DNA of 48,499 nucleotides from contig CAMCXK010000014.1 in the NCBI GenBank assembly GCA_945883435.1, forward strand, positions 1-48,499, read 5' to 3'. The notes beneath the pieces are model-generated. The model was not told the origin of the DNA and did not search any database. It saw nothing but the letters and a program-made list of their open reading frames with translations. Origin of the DNA: Chthoniobacter flavus (GTDB lineage: Bacteria; Verrucomicrobiota; Verrucomicrobiia; Chthoniobacterales; Terrimicrobiaceae). A program made the position numbers and the translations under genes. Shown here in pieces: positions 1 to 10,711 of this stretch (position 1 is its first letter; each line of letters begins with the position of its first letter).

Positions 1-1310
1 GGAGTTCGGTTCATGAGGTTTACGACCAAGCCCGCGTCGAGTTGGCGGAGTTGGCAGCGAAAGCTTCGGCGCGCACAGTGGAGATCCTCTCACGACCGGA
101 CACCGAAGCCGAAGAGTGTGTTTTTAATCCGCTGCCACAGCCTGTTCACTTCCAGCATGGGAGCGGCACCGACCTCCTGCCCCCGCTTTCCGCATCCAAG
201 CTTGGGGATTTGAAATCCCTGACACTGCCCCAAGTGGAGGTCTCTCCCGGACGCCTCTCCAACGGACGCGTCGCGGCGTCTTTTGATGCGCTGGGCCGCA
301 TCCTGTCCCTGAGCATCGACGGGGTTCCTGTTCCATTCACCGGGCCCGCCGGGGGGCTCTTCCTCCATCCTGACCGCCCTCACGCTTACGAGGCGTGGGA
401 CATTGATCGACACACGCTCTCTTTGGCGGTGGAGGAACTTCGAACGACTGACATGGCGCTGGGTGATGGAGAGATCGTTTTTACCAAGCCGCTTGGAAAA
501 AAAAGCCGGGTATCCATCCGTTACCACTTGGGACCAAGCGACTCCACCCTGCGCATCCAGTATGACCTCGACTGGCAGGAACGCCATGCGCTGTTGAAAG
601 TTTCGTTTCCCACCGCTTTTCTCGGGCGAGACGCCCGGTTCGGCGCTCCTTTTGGAAGCGTCAAGCGCCCGCAGTGGCCCGGCTTGCCCACGGCGGAGGC
701 CATGTGGGAAGTCCCGGCCAGCCGTTGGGCCTTCGTGGCCGACGACTCGGAGTCCGAGGGATTTTTCGCCGTGTCGCAGTCGAAATTCGGTTTCTCCGCC
801 CGCGAGGGTTGCCTTGGTGTGTCCCTCGTGCGGAGCGCCCGGATCACCCGTGAGGACAGGGGAGCCAACGCGGGCCCGCATCCTGAAACGATCCGGCGGA
901 CTCTCTCACCAAACGAAGTCAGCGACATCGGCAACCATACGATCGATCTCGCCGTGGGCCGCTTCCACGCGGAAATGCCCCGTGCCGAACAACCCGCCGC
1001 CCTTGCTGAAAGCCTCTTCCAGAAGCCCGTTGCCTTCAAGGGCCGCCCTGGAAATTGCGGTTTCCTCGGTTTGGAGGGAGGCGGGTCTCTACAACCGGTC
1101 TGGGCCGTTCCGGATGGTGCTCAAAGCTGGACCCTCCGCCTGCACGAGACCTTGGGCCGCTCGGGCAGCGTCCGGGTAAAGCTCGCCGAGGGATGGAACA
1201 TCCATCAAGTCAACCTCTCGGGACAACAATCAGCTTACCAACCCGTTCAGGGAGTGGTGAGATTTTCCGCCTACCAGATCGTCAGTCTTCAAATCTCCAA
1301 GAAGTATTAA
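1..1310 (+). CDS. GH38 alpha-mannosidase, C-terminal part (5' truncated by window)
   Basis: The frame is open from the first bases of the window (first full codon at 3), so this is the 3' end of a longer gene; the TTG at 42 is internal. About 435 residues are visible. They match the all-beta C-terminal half of glycoside hydrolase family 38: YEAWDID, the stretch LDWQERHALLKVSFPTAF, and EVPASRWA are characteristic family blocks. The N-terminal catalytic barrel with the zinc site and nucleophile lies upstream of the window. Family members release alpha-linked mannose from N-glycans or mannans. The next gene starts 10 bp after the stop and a GH130-type gene follows it, which suggests a mannose-glycan utilisation operon. 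No signal peptide can be judged because the start is missing. Confidence 0.85.
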   Translation, partial: SSVHEVYDQARVELAELAAKASARTVEILSRPDTEAEECVFNPLPQPVHFQHGSGTDLLPPLSASKLGDLKSLTLPQVEVSPGRLSNGRVAASFDALGRILSLSIDGVPVPFTGPAGGLFLHPDRPHAYEAWDIDRHTLSLAVEELRTTDMALGDGEIVFTKPLGKKSRVSIRYHLGPSDSTLRIQYDLDWQERHALLKVSFPTAFLGRDARFGAPFGSVKRPQWPGLPTAEAMWEVPASRWAFVADDSESEGFFAVSQSKFGFSAREGCLGVSLVRSARITREDRGANAGPHPETIRRTLSPNEVSDIGNHTIDLAVGRFHAEMPRAEQPAALAESLFQKPVAFKGRPGNCGFLGLEGGGSLQPVWAVPDGAQSWTLRLHETLGRSGSVRVKLAEGWNIHQVNLSGQQSAYQPVQGVVRFSAYQIVSLQISKKY

Positions 1311-1320
1311 ACACATCATT

Positions 1321-2733
1321 ATGAGCAACGCACCAGCCGGCGAGGAATGGAAGCACATGGAAGACGCCACGCGTCATTACAATCCGGAGGCGTTTGAAGA
1401 CGATTTGGCGGCAGCCCGCATCCGCATTCGCGAGATCCGGCAAAGCCCGGTCCAACTCGCCTTGGTCGATTTTAAGGGCGCCCCGCTCAAAGGACTTCCT
1501 ATCGAGGTCGTGCAAACAGGCTCCTCTTTCCTCTGGGGTGAGCAACTTTGGGGGCTCGACACACTTTTCCGCAACGGATTTGGCCACACCGACCGCGTGC
1601 GGCATTTCACACGTCTTTTCACCGACTGCCTCAACAGTGCGAATTGCCTTACCTACTGGACAGAGGCACCTCGGAATGACGGTCCCAAACACATGGAATT
1701 CCAAGGCGAGGACCGCATGGACGGCTTCCAATCACAAGTCGATTGGGCGCTGCAAAATGGTCTCGTGCCGAAGGGACACCCGGTTTTTTGGTCGATCGAC
1801 AAAGCGTATCCAGAATGGCTGAAGCGCTACCCGATCGAAACCCAATGGAAATTCATCGAGGTGCGTGTCCGCAACCTGGTGGCCCGTTTCAAGGGCAAGG
1901 TGAAGGTCTGGGATATCGTCAACGAGGCCATGTGGGAGGCGGCCCCCAAAAACCTGCCGCACCGCCACTGGCCCCATATCGAATCGCTCGACGATATCTG
2001 TGAATATGTCATCCCGGTCCTCCGCTGGGCCCGCGAGGAGGATCCGGATGCGCGCTATGTCCTGAACGACTACGGCATGGAGGCCGATCCCGAGAACTGG
2101 ATCATTCGCGACAAGAATGGCACCCACATCACCGCCAAGATGCAGCGCGACCGCTTCACCGCGCTCGCCCGCCGCCTGGCCGCCGAGGGAGCCGCTCCCG
2201 ACGCCCTCGGAATGCAGGCCCACACCGGTTCTTGGATGACTCCCTCCGAGCAAAATGCGATTTTGGACGACTTCGCCACGGGTGGTCTGCCCCTGCATTA
2301 CACCGAATTCTGGGCAAAGACCGACGCGCTCATCAAAGCAGGCCTCGACCCCAAAACAGCCGAGGAAATGCGGGCCGAATACGTCGCCAACACCCTCACG
2401 ATTGCGTTTGCCCATCCTTCCGTGGAGGCGTTTTACTTCTGGGGCGAAATGGGCGCGTCCTTTGGCTTCAGCCAAGACCACAACTCCGTGGGAGGTCCCA
2501 GTTCCTCGAATACGCCCACTGCCACCTACCACCGTGTGCGGCAGTTGCTGCAAAACGAGTGGAGAACCCGCGCAAGCCTGGTCACCGACGAGGCGGGACG
2601 GGTCGACTTCCGTGGCTTCCACGGCGATTATGCCCTCCGTTACAAAACCGCCTCGGGACTTTCCTATGGCGAACCCTTCCGTGTCACACCCGGACAAACC
2701 GGCCTTCTCACCCTTCGCATTCACAAACCATGA
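1321..2733 (+). CDS. GH10-like endo-beta-glycosidase (xylanase family)
   Basis: A 470-residue protein with a GH10 TIM barrel. The putative acid/base is E202 in WDIVNEAMW and the putative nucleophile is E329 in LHYTEFW; FYFWGE near residue 380 is the usual C-terminal barrel block. The first ~80 residues form a beta-rich segment (VQLALVDFKGAPLKG) that often precedes atypical GH10 domains. No signal peptide is visible, so the enzyme appears cytoplasmic, unlike secreted xylanases; it probably acts on imported oligosaccharides. It sits 10 bp after the GH38 gene and overlaps the GH130 gene by four bases (ATGA). Substrate is uncertain: xylo-oligosaccharides by family, but the neighbours point to a mannose-containing glycan. 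Confidence 0.8.
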   Translation: MSNAPAGEEWKHMEDATRHYNPEAFEDDLAAARIRIREIRQSPVQLALVDFKGAPLKGLPIEVVQTGSSFLWGEQLWGLDTLFRNGFGHTDRVRHFTRLFTDCLNSANCLTYWTEAPRNDGPKHMEFQGEDRMDGFQSQVDWALQNGLVPKGHPVFWSIDKAYPEWLKRYPIETQWKFIEVRVRNLVARFKGKVKVWDIVNEAMWEAAPKNLPHRHWPHIESLDDICEYVIPVLRWAREEDPDARYVLNDYGMEADPENWIIRDKNGTHITAKMQRDRFTALARRLAAEGAAPDALGMQAHTGSWMTPSEQNAILDDFATGGLPLHYTEFWAKTDALIKAGLDPKTAEEMRAEYVANTLTIAFAHPSVEAFYFWGEMGASFGFSQDHNSVGGPSSSNTPTATYHRVRQLLQNEWRTRASLVTDEAGRVDFRGFHGDYALRYKTASGLSYGEPFRVTPGQTGLLTLRIHKP

Positions 2734-3692
2734 ACTACGCCAAAATCGACCGCGACGTCCTCGTTCGCCATCCATCCAGTCCCGTCCTCACTGCAGCCCA
2801 CTTCCGCTCGCAACTCGGCATCCGCATGCGGGCCGTCTACAATTCCTCGGCCTACAAGCTCGGCGAGGGACGTTATGTGATGCTCTGCCGGACGAACCAA
2901 CTCAACCACCTCACCCTTTTGTGGGGGGCGGACAGCACCGACGGGGTGAACTGGACGCTGCGTCCGGAGCCGTTTGAGATGCCGCAGGACGATCTTTGGA
3001 AGCGCGTGACCCGCTCGGTCTACTACGACCCGCGCATCACATTCATCGACGGGGAATTCAAGGTGCTCATCGCCTGCGAAGGCGACCAGAATTGCCGAGT
3101 GGCCATGTTCCGCTCCACCGACGACCTCCAGTCGCTGCAATTCGTGAACTACATCAACGCCCCCGACAACCGCAACATGGTGGTCTTTCCCGAAAAATCC
3201 TCCGATGACCGCTACATGCGCCTCGAACGCCCGAGCATCCCCGCACAGGGCGGCAAAGGAAGTATTTGGCTCAGCCACTCGCCGGATCTCATCCACTGGG
3301 GCGATTCCCACGAGGTTTTAAAAACCACCGATTTGTGGAATTTTGCCTACAGCGGCCTCGGAGCCTCCACGGTGCCGCACCGCACTCCGGAGGGGTGGCT
3401 GATTCTTTTCCATGCGATTATGAACAACTGCACCTCCCGCGAATACAGCATCGGTGCGGCCTTGCTCGACCTTGAAAAGCCCTGGATCGTCCGCCACCTC
3501 GCCAAGCATCCAATCCTCGCTCCGGAGGCGGACTATGAAATGCGGGGCCTGGTGGAGCACGTGTGCTTCCCCTGCTCGAAGATCATCGAACCCGACGGCA
3601 GCGTGAAGGTCTACTATGGCGGGGCTGATACGGTTCAATGCCTGGCCACCGGCCGCCTCGATGATATCCTCCACGCTTGCAAAAACTGGTAA
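2730..3692 (+). CDS. GH130-type beta-mannoside phosphorylase or hydrolase
   Basis: A 320-residue five-bladed beta-propeller of the GH43/GH32/GH130 type. YYDPRIT (D100) occupies the place of the family block EDPR-x-T that carries the catalytic Asp, with Tyr replacing the usual Glu. RLERPSI, SPDLIHWGDS and VYYGGADTVQCLATG fit GH130 blades and the C-terminal signature. Family members phosphorolyse or hydrolyse beta-mannosides such as mannosyl-glucose, mannosyl-GlcNAc or beta-1,2-mannan. The start codon overlaps the GH10-like stop (ATGA), so translation is likely coupled. With a GH38 alpha-mannosidase upstream, processing of an N-glycan-like or mannan oligosaccharide in the cytoplasm is a reasonable inference. 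The exact subfamily cannot be assigned by reading. Confidence 0.75.
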   Translation: MNYAKIDRDVLVRHPSSPVLTAAHFRSQLGIRMRAVYNSSAYKLGEGRYVMLCRTNQLNHLTLLWGADSTDGVNWTLRPEPFEMPQDDLWKRVTRSVYYDPRITFIDGEFKVLIACEGDQNCRVAMFRSTDDLQSLQFVNYINAPDNRNMVVFPEKSSDDRYMRLERPSIPAQGGKGSIWLSHSPDLIHWGDSHEVLKTTDLWNFAYSGLGASTVPHRTPEGWLILFHAIMNNCTSREYSIGAALLDLEKPWIVRHLAKHPILAPEADYEMRGLVEHVCFPCSKIIEPDGSVKVYYGGADTVQCLATGRLDDILHACKNW

Positions 3693-4298
3693 GGCCAACG
3701 CCGGCGCCTCGAGCTTGACAATGCCGTCTCGATGCGAGGTGCAGACATCTTAAGCTCCACTCACGGGGCGGAAAGGAAAGGCCGCGCCTTGGTGCGGCGC
3801 ACGTGACCAACCCATCGCTCTCACAATCAGCATCCAGTCAGGCAGGAATGGAGCGGCCCTTGGCCGTGTTTCCCGAGGAGATGGCATCGCGGAAATCATC
3901 GGGTTTTCCCCCACTGGTTTTGTGAGGGCCATAAGCACTACTCGCTTGTCCTGGATTAGCTCCCGATCGATCTGCTCGCGCTGCTCTCTCTGGTTGGTTT
4001 ATGTCTCCAGCGCCATCGATGATTCGCACGCCGATCCCTGGGCGGAATTCGCATCCGCCGTCGCGGCGAGTTCGGCGTTTCACCTCCCGGGTGCACCGGG
4101 GTTGGCACCACAAACATTTCCCTCAGAGGGAGTATCCTGCCATGAGGGGTGTATCGGATACCATCATCGCCCAGGAAGTCATGATCTGCGACTTGAGGAT
4201 TGACGACGTTTTATGGCTTTCGCCGGCCAACATTGGGCGGCTTGTTGCTGAAGAGGTTGAATCCCCTTTTGCATAGGGCAATGAGGCCGTCGGGAACG
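3693..4298. other. 606-bp gap with no supported gene
   Basis: This gap lies between the 3' ends of the convergent GH130 and LON-domain genes, so neither gene needs a promoter here. Short open frames exist on both strands (for example 3838-4113 minus and 4142-4276 plus) but none has recognisable motifs or a ribosome-binding site. A TTGACA hexamer at 3715-3720 has no matching -10 box. No strong terminator hairpin, tRNA or repeat was seen. It may be decayed sequence. Confidence 0.5.
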
Positions 4299-4934
4299 TC
4301 AATCGTCCGAGCACCCGGAGCTCTCATTTGAATCAACACCCGGGCTGAGAATATCGACAAGGCGAACAGCCCGCTCCCGCGGATCGATGACTTCGAGGAG
4401 TTGGCGTTTTTGCTGTGGATCAGAAACGAGCGCTGACGCGACCACGTCTGCAAGGAAGCCAAGGGGGACGTCCCTCTCGAGATACGTTTGAAACTCTTCG
4501 GGGATGTCGCCCGAGTCCGAAACAACTTGCCGGCAGACATCCTGAAGCCGCTTGCGCAGCCGGGTGTTGGTGACGGCATGCGGATCGGAGTCCGAACAAA
4601 CGGTGAGTCGGGCTTGCGGGTAAGGCGAGGACTCAATGGATTCGAACTTCACCCTGCTGACGCCTTGGAGGATCAAGTGCGATGTTTCATCCTCGTTGGT
4701 CACACAGGCGCGGATGACTCCCAGACTGCCGATGTTCGAAACCCGCCCCTCCTCATCGGAGTGCGCCAAGGCCATGAATCGATTCCCGGCCAAAGCAGCT
4801 GACAACATCACGCGATACCTGTCTTCAAAAATGTAGAGAGGCAGAAGCGCCCCAGGGAACAGGCTGACCCAGGGCAAAATCATCACACCGCAGCGGTCGG
4901 GCAGGTCATCGGAGGCATGGGTGCTCACACACAA
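4299..4934 (-). CDS. LON peptidase substrate-binding domain protein
   Basis: A 211-residue protein matching the PUA-like N-terminal domain of Lon (LON_substr_bdg), without AAA+ or protease domains. Diagnostic is the start of the domain, LPWVSLFPGALLPLYIFEDR, followed by R-x-M and GVIRACV. Stand-alone proteins of this type are widespread and of unclear role; some are thought to recruit or modulate substrates. The start used is a TTG two bases after the stop of the anti-sigma gene; a GTG at 4928 is an alternative and the domain begins only about 18 residues in. Its place as last gene of the phosphatase/anti-sigma operon suggests a role in the same stress response, perhaps regulated proteolysis (inference). 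Confidence 0.8.
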   Translation of the reverse strand: MCVSTHASDDLPDRCGVMILPWVSLFPGALLPLYIFEDRYRVMLSAALAGNRFMALAHSDEEGRVSNIGSLGVIRACVTNEDETSHLILQGVSRVKFESIESSPYPQARLTVCSDSDPHAVTNTRLRKRLQDVCRQVVSDSGDIPEEFQTYLERDVPLGFLADVVASALVSDPQQKRQLLEVIDPRERAVRLVDILSPGVDSNESSGCSDD

Positions 4935-4936
4935 TG

Positions 4937-5355
4937 TTACGAAGGACGAGCTTCCGTTGATTCCCCGGAAAATGGTTTTTCCAGAATCAAAAGGGTTCCA
5001 ACCCGGCGTGGACGGTATTCCACACGATCAAAAACACGCTTGATAATCGGCAATCCCAGACCGCCGGGACGGACTTCCTCCAAATCCCGCTCAGGCAACC
5101 CGGCGGCATCGAAGGGAATCCCCCGGTCCCTGAGAAGGACGCGCAGTCGGCCATTGCGCCGACGTGCCCGGATCCAAAGTGGCCCCCCCGAGCCGCGGTA
5201 GGCGTGGCGATAAACATTCGCGCATGCTTCATCGACGGCGAGAACAACCGGATCGATCAAAGCGCAAGAGAAGCCCGTCGACTCCAAAAAGCCCCGGAAA
5301 CTCGCCCGGGCGGACCGCAAAGAGTGCGGCTCACAATCGATGCACAGGTCCCACT

Positions 5356-5359
<4 letters not shown>
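4937..5359 (-). CDS. RsbW-like anti-sigma factor / serine kinase (HATPase)
   Basis: A 140-residue GHKL ATPase of the anti-sigma regulatory factor family. The N-box is VDEACANVYRHAY (42-54), the G1 box is RDRGIPFD (78-84) and the G2 box is PGGLGLPI (98-105). Such proteins hold a sigma factor or another target and phosphorylate a STAS-domain antagonist. The start codon overlaps the phosphatase stop by four bases (ATGA), so the kinase and its likely opposing phosphatase are translated together. No STAS antagonist or sigma factor gene lies in the window, so the partner is unknown. Confidence 0.88.
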
Positions 5360-7571
<2,212 letters not shown>

Positions 7572-7577
7572 GCTTCT

Positions 7578-8360
7578 TTGGACCTGCCCGACTGGCTTGC
7601 CATCGTCATCCTCGGGCTGATCGAGGGAGCGACGGAATTCATCCCGGTATCCTCGACCGGCCATTTGATTGTCGCCCAGGAATGGCTGGGATACCGCCAA
7701 ACAGATCTTTTCAATATCGTCATTCAAAGCGGAGCCGTGCTGGCGGTGCTACCTCTTTTCCGCCACCGCCTGGAGATGATCGCCCGCTGGCGGGAACCCG
7801 AGTGCCGGGACTTTCTTCTCAAAATCCTGGTTGCATTTGGCCTCACCGCCGCCGGTGGCTTGGTCATCGACAAACTGGGCATCACGCTTCCCGAAACCGC
7901 CCTGCCGGTGGCAGCAGCGCTGATCGTGGGTGGCGTGTTTCTCATTTATGTCGAGAGACATTTTATCGGTCGCACACTAAGCGATGTGATCACCTGGAAT
8001 GTGGTTTGGATGGTTTCGATCGCCCAAATTCTTGCGGCTGTCTTTCCGGGAACCTCCCGCTCGGGCGCCACGATCGTTTTTGCGATGCTGTGCGGACTCA
8101 ATCGCGTGGTGGCCACCGAGTTTTCCTTCCTTGTTGGCATCCCAACCCTGCTGGCGGCTGCCGCTTACAAAATCTTGAAGGCTGTGAATGGAGGCGCCAC
8201 CGAGAACTGGGGATTGCTGCTGCTCGGAACAGCGGTTTCCGCTGCGGTGTCATTTGTCGCGGTAAAGTGGTTGCTTCGCTACGTGCAAAGCCACTCGTTT
8301 GTCGGATTCGGTGTTTATCGAATCATTCTCGGGGTTTTGCTCCTTGTTTTCCTGCGCTGA
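7578..8360 (+). CDS. uppP: Undecaprenyl-diphosphatase
   Basis: A 260-residue polytopic membrane enzyme that recycles the undecaprenyl carrier lipid for peptidoglycan and other cell-wall polymers; overproduction gives bacitracin resistance in model species. Both catalytic blocks are present: EGATEFIPVSSTGHL (16-30) and PGTSRSGAT (157-165). The start is TTG at 7578, the only start that preserves the first helix; it lies 6 bp after the PII stop. The length agrees with the family (about 260-275 residues). Confidence 0.95.
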   Translation: MDLPDWLAIVILGLIEGATEFIPVSSTGHLIVAQEWLGYRQTDLFNIVIQSGAVLAVLPLFRHRLEMIARWREPECRDFLLKILVAFGLTAAGGLVIDKLGITLPETALPVAAALIVGGVFLIYVERHFIGRTLSDVITWNVVWMVSIAQILAAVFPGTSRSGATIVFAMLCGLNRVVATEFSFLVGIPTLLAAAAYKILKAVNGGATENWGLLLLGTAVSAAVSFVAVKWLLRYVQSHSFVGFGVYRIILGVLLLVFLR

Positions 8361-8388
8361 GAAGTCGATTCTGAACTTCATTGATTCT

Positions 8389-8796
8389 ATGGCCGACTCG
8401 ATTTTTCCGGACATGCAAGCGTGCGTTTTGTGCGAGGACGTGCGTCAGGAGGCCAGCGGCCAGCAAAGCTTGGTCGGCATCCTCGGGGTGATTCCCGCAC
8501 CGTCCCTGCCACTCGGTTTTTTCAAGCTTTGTCTCTGGACCCGCTGGTGTGGCGGCCTCGGAACGTTCACCCAGCACTCTGCCATTCTCACGCCGGATGA
8601 GGAATCACCACTGGCCCAAAGCGAGGTGGAATTCCATCTTCCGGCTTTGGATGCCCACGCGACCAATGTGCATGTGTTCGGCGGTTTGCAATTCCAGGAA
8701 TTCGGCGTGCACACGGTTGAAATCCGCGTGGACGGCCAGTTGCGGTTCCGTTTCCCGCTGCCGGTGGTGCCCGTGCATGGAACCGCCCCCGTTTGA
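8389..8796 (+). CDS. DUF6941-like conserved hypothetical protein
   Basis: A 135-residue soluble protein beginning MADSIFPDMQACVLCEDVRQ. The blocks ACVLCEDVRQE, LVGILG and GVHTVEIRVDGQ fit a small beta-sandwich family annotated as DUF6941, whose function is not known. No signal peptide or membrane span. It begins 28 bp after uppP and ends 22 bp before the next gene, so it probably belongs to the same transcript. I recognise the family pattern only moderately well. Confidence 0.65.
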   Translation: MADSIFPDMQACVLCEDVRQEASGQQSLVGILGVIPAPSLPLGFFKLCLWTRWCGGLGTFTQHSAILTPDEESPLAQSEVEFHLPALDAHATNVHVFGGLQFQEFGVHTVEIRVDGQLRFRFPLPVVPVHGTAPV

Positions 8797-8818
8797 TCTC
8801 CGATTTCTTTGCCTCAAG

Positions 8819-10168
8819 ATGCCTATGATTAGTTGCCCGACTCCACCTGTTCGCGAAATAGTGCTTGTTTGCCTGCTTGCATTCGGCGGTCTTGCCCCGG
8901 CTCAAACCCGCACCGATGGACGTATTATCACCGAGAAGCCGGGGCTCGCCCTCATCAAGCCCCAGGCCTGGTCGAATCCAAGACAAGCCTCGGTGCTGGT
9001 CTTCGAGGCTTTTAGCGACCGCAGGGCGCGTGGAAACGACCGCGCGGGCTATCTTGTATTCCGTTTGCCGGGTGGAAAAACCACCCAGATCGATGCCGCC
9101 CAGGTGGTCGATTTTATCGCACAACCGGATGTCCCCGCCGAGCTTCAAAACGATGCCCAGGCGGAGGTTCTCAGAAAGACCTTGGCGGCCTTCGAACCCT
9201 TCGCTGCCAAAGGGGCCACGGGCAGGGAGGCCGTGCAGCGCCTGACCGAGCCCGTGGCGACCGCCCTCGAGCGCTACGAAAAAGGTGAAGTTCTCATCGG
9301 AGGAATTTGGAAGCTCCGCTCGGCGTGGAAACAGGATAATGCCAAAGACTACGAGGCACGCTTGAAAAACGAATTGCACTCGGCCAAAAGCAAGCGCGAT
9401 TTCGAATTGGAATCGAACCCGCTCTTCGTGGAACTGCTGGCAATCTCCGCCACCGACGCCGCTCTGCGCGCACGCTTGACCGAACTCCAGACCACCCATC
9501 AAAAACTGGCCTCGGTCGAAGAGCAGACCGAGATCACGAATTCGCTCAAGGCCGAGGCGCATTCACCCGGCGATGCCTCGGCTCTTGTCAGCCGCCTACG
9601 GGCGCTTCCCTATCCCGATCCCCAAACAACGCGGATTCTCGCCCAAGCCACGGACGCGGAGGCCCTGCGCAACGAAACCCAATCGGTGGCAGCAGCGGTG
9701 AATACGGCTTTTGCGGGTGATGCCGCCGGGTTGCCTGATCTTTCCGGCGAACTCTCCACACGCATCGACGCCTTGGCGGCCGCCTATGGTGGATTTCGCG
9801 CCGGACTGGCTCCGGTCGGACTTTGGATTCCCTCCGCGCTTTTCTCGGCCGTGGCTTCTGTGCGCGACCAGCTCCCGAGGCTGAAATCGCTCATCGCGTC
9901 CGCCCAGGTTCCTGCGGCGCTGGAGATCTTGCAATCGCTCGGAGCCGCCTCGGAAATGATCGGCCCGCAATGCGCCTCGGCCATGGCCTCAACCAAAGCC
10001 GCCTGTGAGGAACGCCTGGCAAAGTTCACCGAGTGCAAGTCTCAGGCCGCCGCCATCGCGGCTGGCGGAGACAAAAAGGCCGCACTGGCAAAGTGGCAGG
10101 AATGTTATGTCCTCGTGGCCGATCCCGCTGTGGCTACTCAAATCGAAGAGCTGTCCGCCGCAAAATGA
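8819..10168 (+). CDS. Secreted alpha-helical protein of unknown function
   Basis: A 449-residue protein with an N-terminal hydrophobic segment ending near LAPAQ (around residue 29), consistent with a Sec signal peptide. The rest is rich in Ala, Glu, Leu and Lys, predicted largely helical (long heptad-like stretches around 95-320), with no enzyme motif recognised. A short beta-like region near residues 40-85 (ASVLVFEAF, AGYLVFRL) precedes the helices. Start at ATG 8819; an in-frame ATG at 8825 is an alternative. The stop overlaps the thioesterase start (ATGA). It is likely periplasmic or envelope-associated; function unknown. Confidence 0.7.
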   Translation: MPMISCPTPPVREIVLVCLLAFGGLAPAQTRTDGRIITEKPGLALIKPQAWSNPRQASVLVFEAFSDRRARGNDRAGYLVFRLPGGKTTQIDAAQVVDFIAQPDVPAELQNDAQAEVLRKTLAAFEPFAAKGATGREAVQRLTEPVATALERYEKGEVLIGGIWKLRSAWKQDNAKDYEARLKNELHSAKSKRDFELESNPLFVELLAISATDAALRARLTELQTTHQKLASVEEQTEITNSLKAEAHSPGDASALVSRLRALPYPDPQTTRILAQATDAEALRNETQSVAAAVNTAFAGDAAGLPDLSGELSTRIDALAAAYGGFRAGLAPVGLWIPSALFSAVASVRDQLPRLKSLIASAQVPAALEILQSLGAASEMIGPQCASAMASTKAACEERLAKFTECKSQAAAIAAGGDKKAALAKWQECYVLVADPAVATQIEELSAAK

Positions 10169-10620
10169 CCGCCCCGGTCGATCTCCCCGCCTGCTGCCGC
10201 ATCAGCACCCCGGTGCGCGTGATGTATTTCGACACCGATGCCGGCGGAGTGGTTCACAACATCGTTTACCTGCGGTTCATCGAAACCGCGCGCACGCTCC
10301 TCGCCATCGGCATGGGGTTGGATTTCGAGGAAATCGCCCGCACAGGCACCCATCCCGTCGTCACCCGCACCGAAATCGACTATCTCAAACCCGCCCGCCT
10401 GGGCGACGAACTGGAAGTCCAGGGGCATGTGACCGACTGGACGGGCATCCGCTTCCATGTGGCTTTTGAAGTCCACCGGCCCAAGGATGGCGCTTTGCTG
10501 GTCGCCTGCCGCCAGGCACTGGCCTTGGTTCAGATGCCTTCCGGCCGACCCGTGCGTCTGCCAGTGGGTTTCCCATCCACACTCTCGGTCGCTCCCGCCT
10601 CTGGCGGGAAGCCCTGTTGA
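10165..10620 (+). CDS. YbgC/FadM-type acyl-CoA thioesterase
   Basis: A 151-residue hotdog-fold protein. YFDTDAGGVVHNIVYLRFIE is the 4-hydroxybenzoyl-CoA thioesterase/YbgC signature, with the catalytic Asp in FDTDAGG. Family members hydrolyse acyl-CoA thioesters; in Gram-negative bacteria YbgC is linked to the Tol-Pal system, but no tol gene is seen here. The start overlaps the stop of the secreted protein gene upstream by four bases. A fatty acid desaturase gene follows 91 bp downstream, which may point to a role in acyl-chain metabolism (inference). Confidence 0.87.
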   Translation: MTAPVDLPACCRISTPVRVMYFDTDAGGVVHNIVYLRFIETARTLLAIGMGLDFEEIARTGTHPVVTRTEIDYLKPARLGDELEVQGHVTDWTGIRFHVAFEVHRPKDGALLVACRQALALVQMPSGRPVRLPVGFPSTLSVAPASGGKPC

Positions 10621-10711
10621 CCGGCAGTGAAAACTTGCAATGGGGTGAATTTGGCCGATGCTCTCCAGTCCGGCCTCGGGCGGTTTTGACCAAGCCCGCC
10701 GGATTCACCAA

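Noticed and set aside
3715-3720. TTGACA hexamer after the GH130 gene
   Set aside because: No -10 box at 16-18 bp spacing and no downstream plus-strand gene for it to serve.
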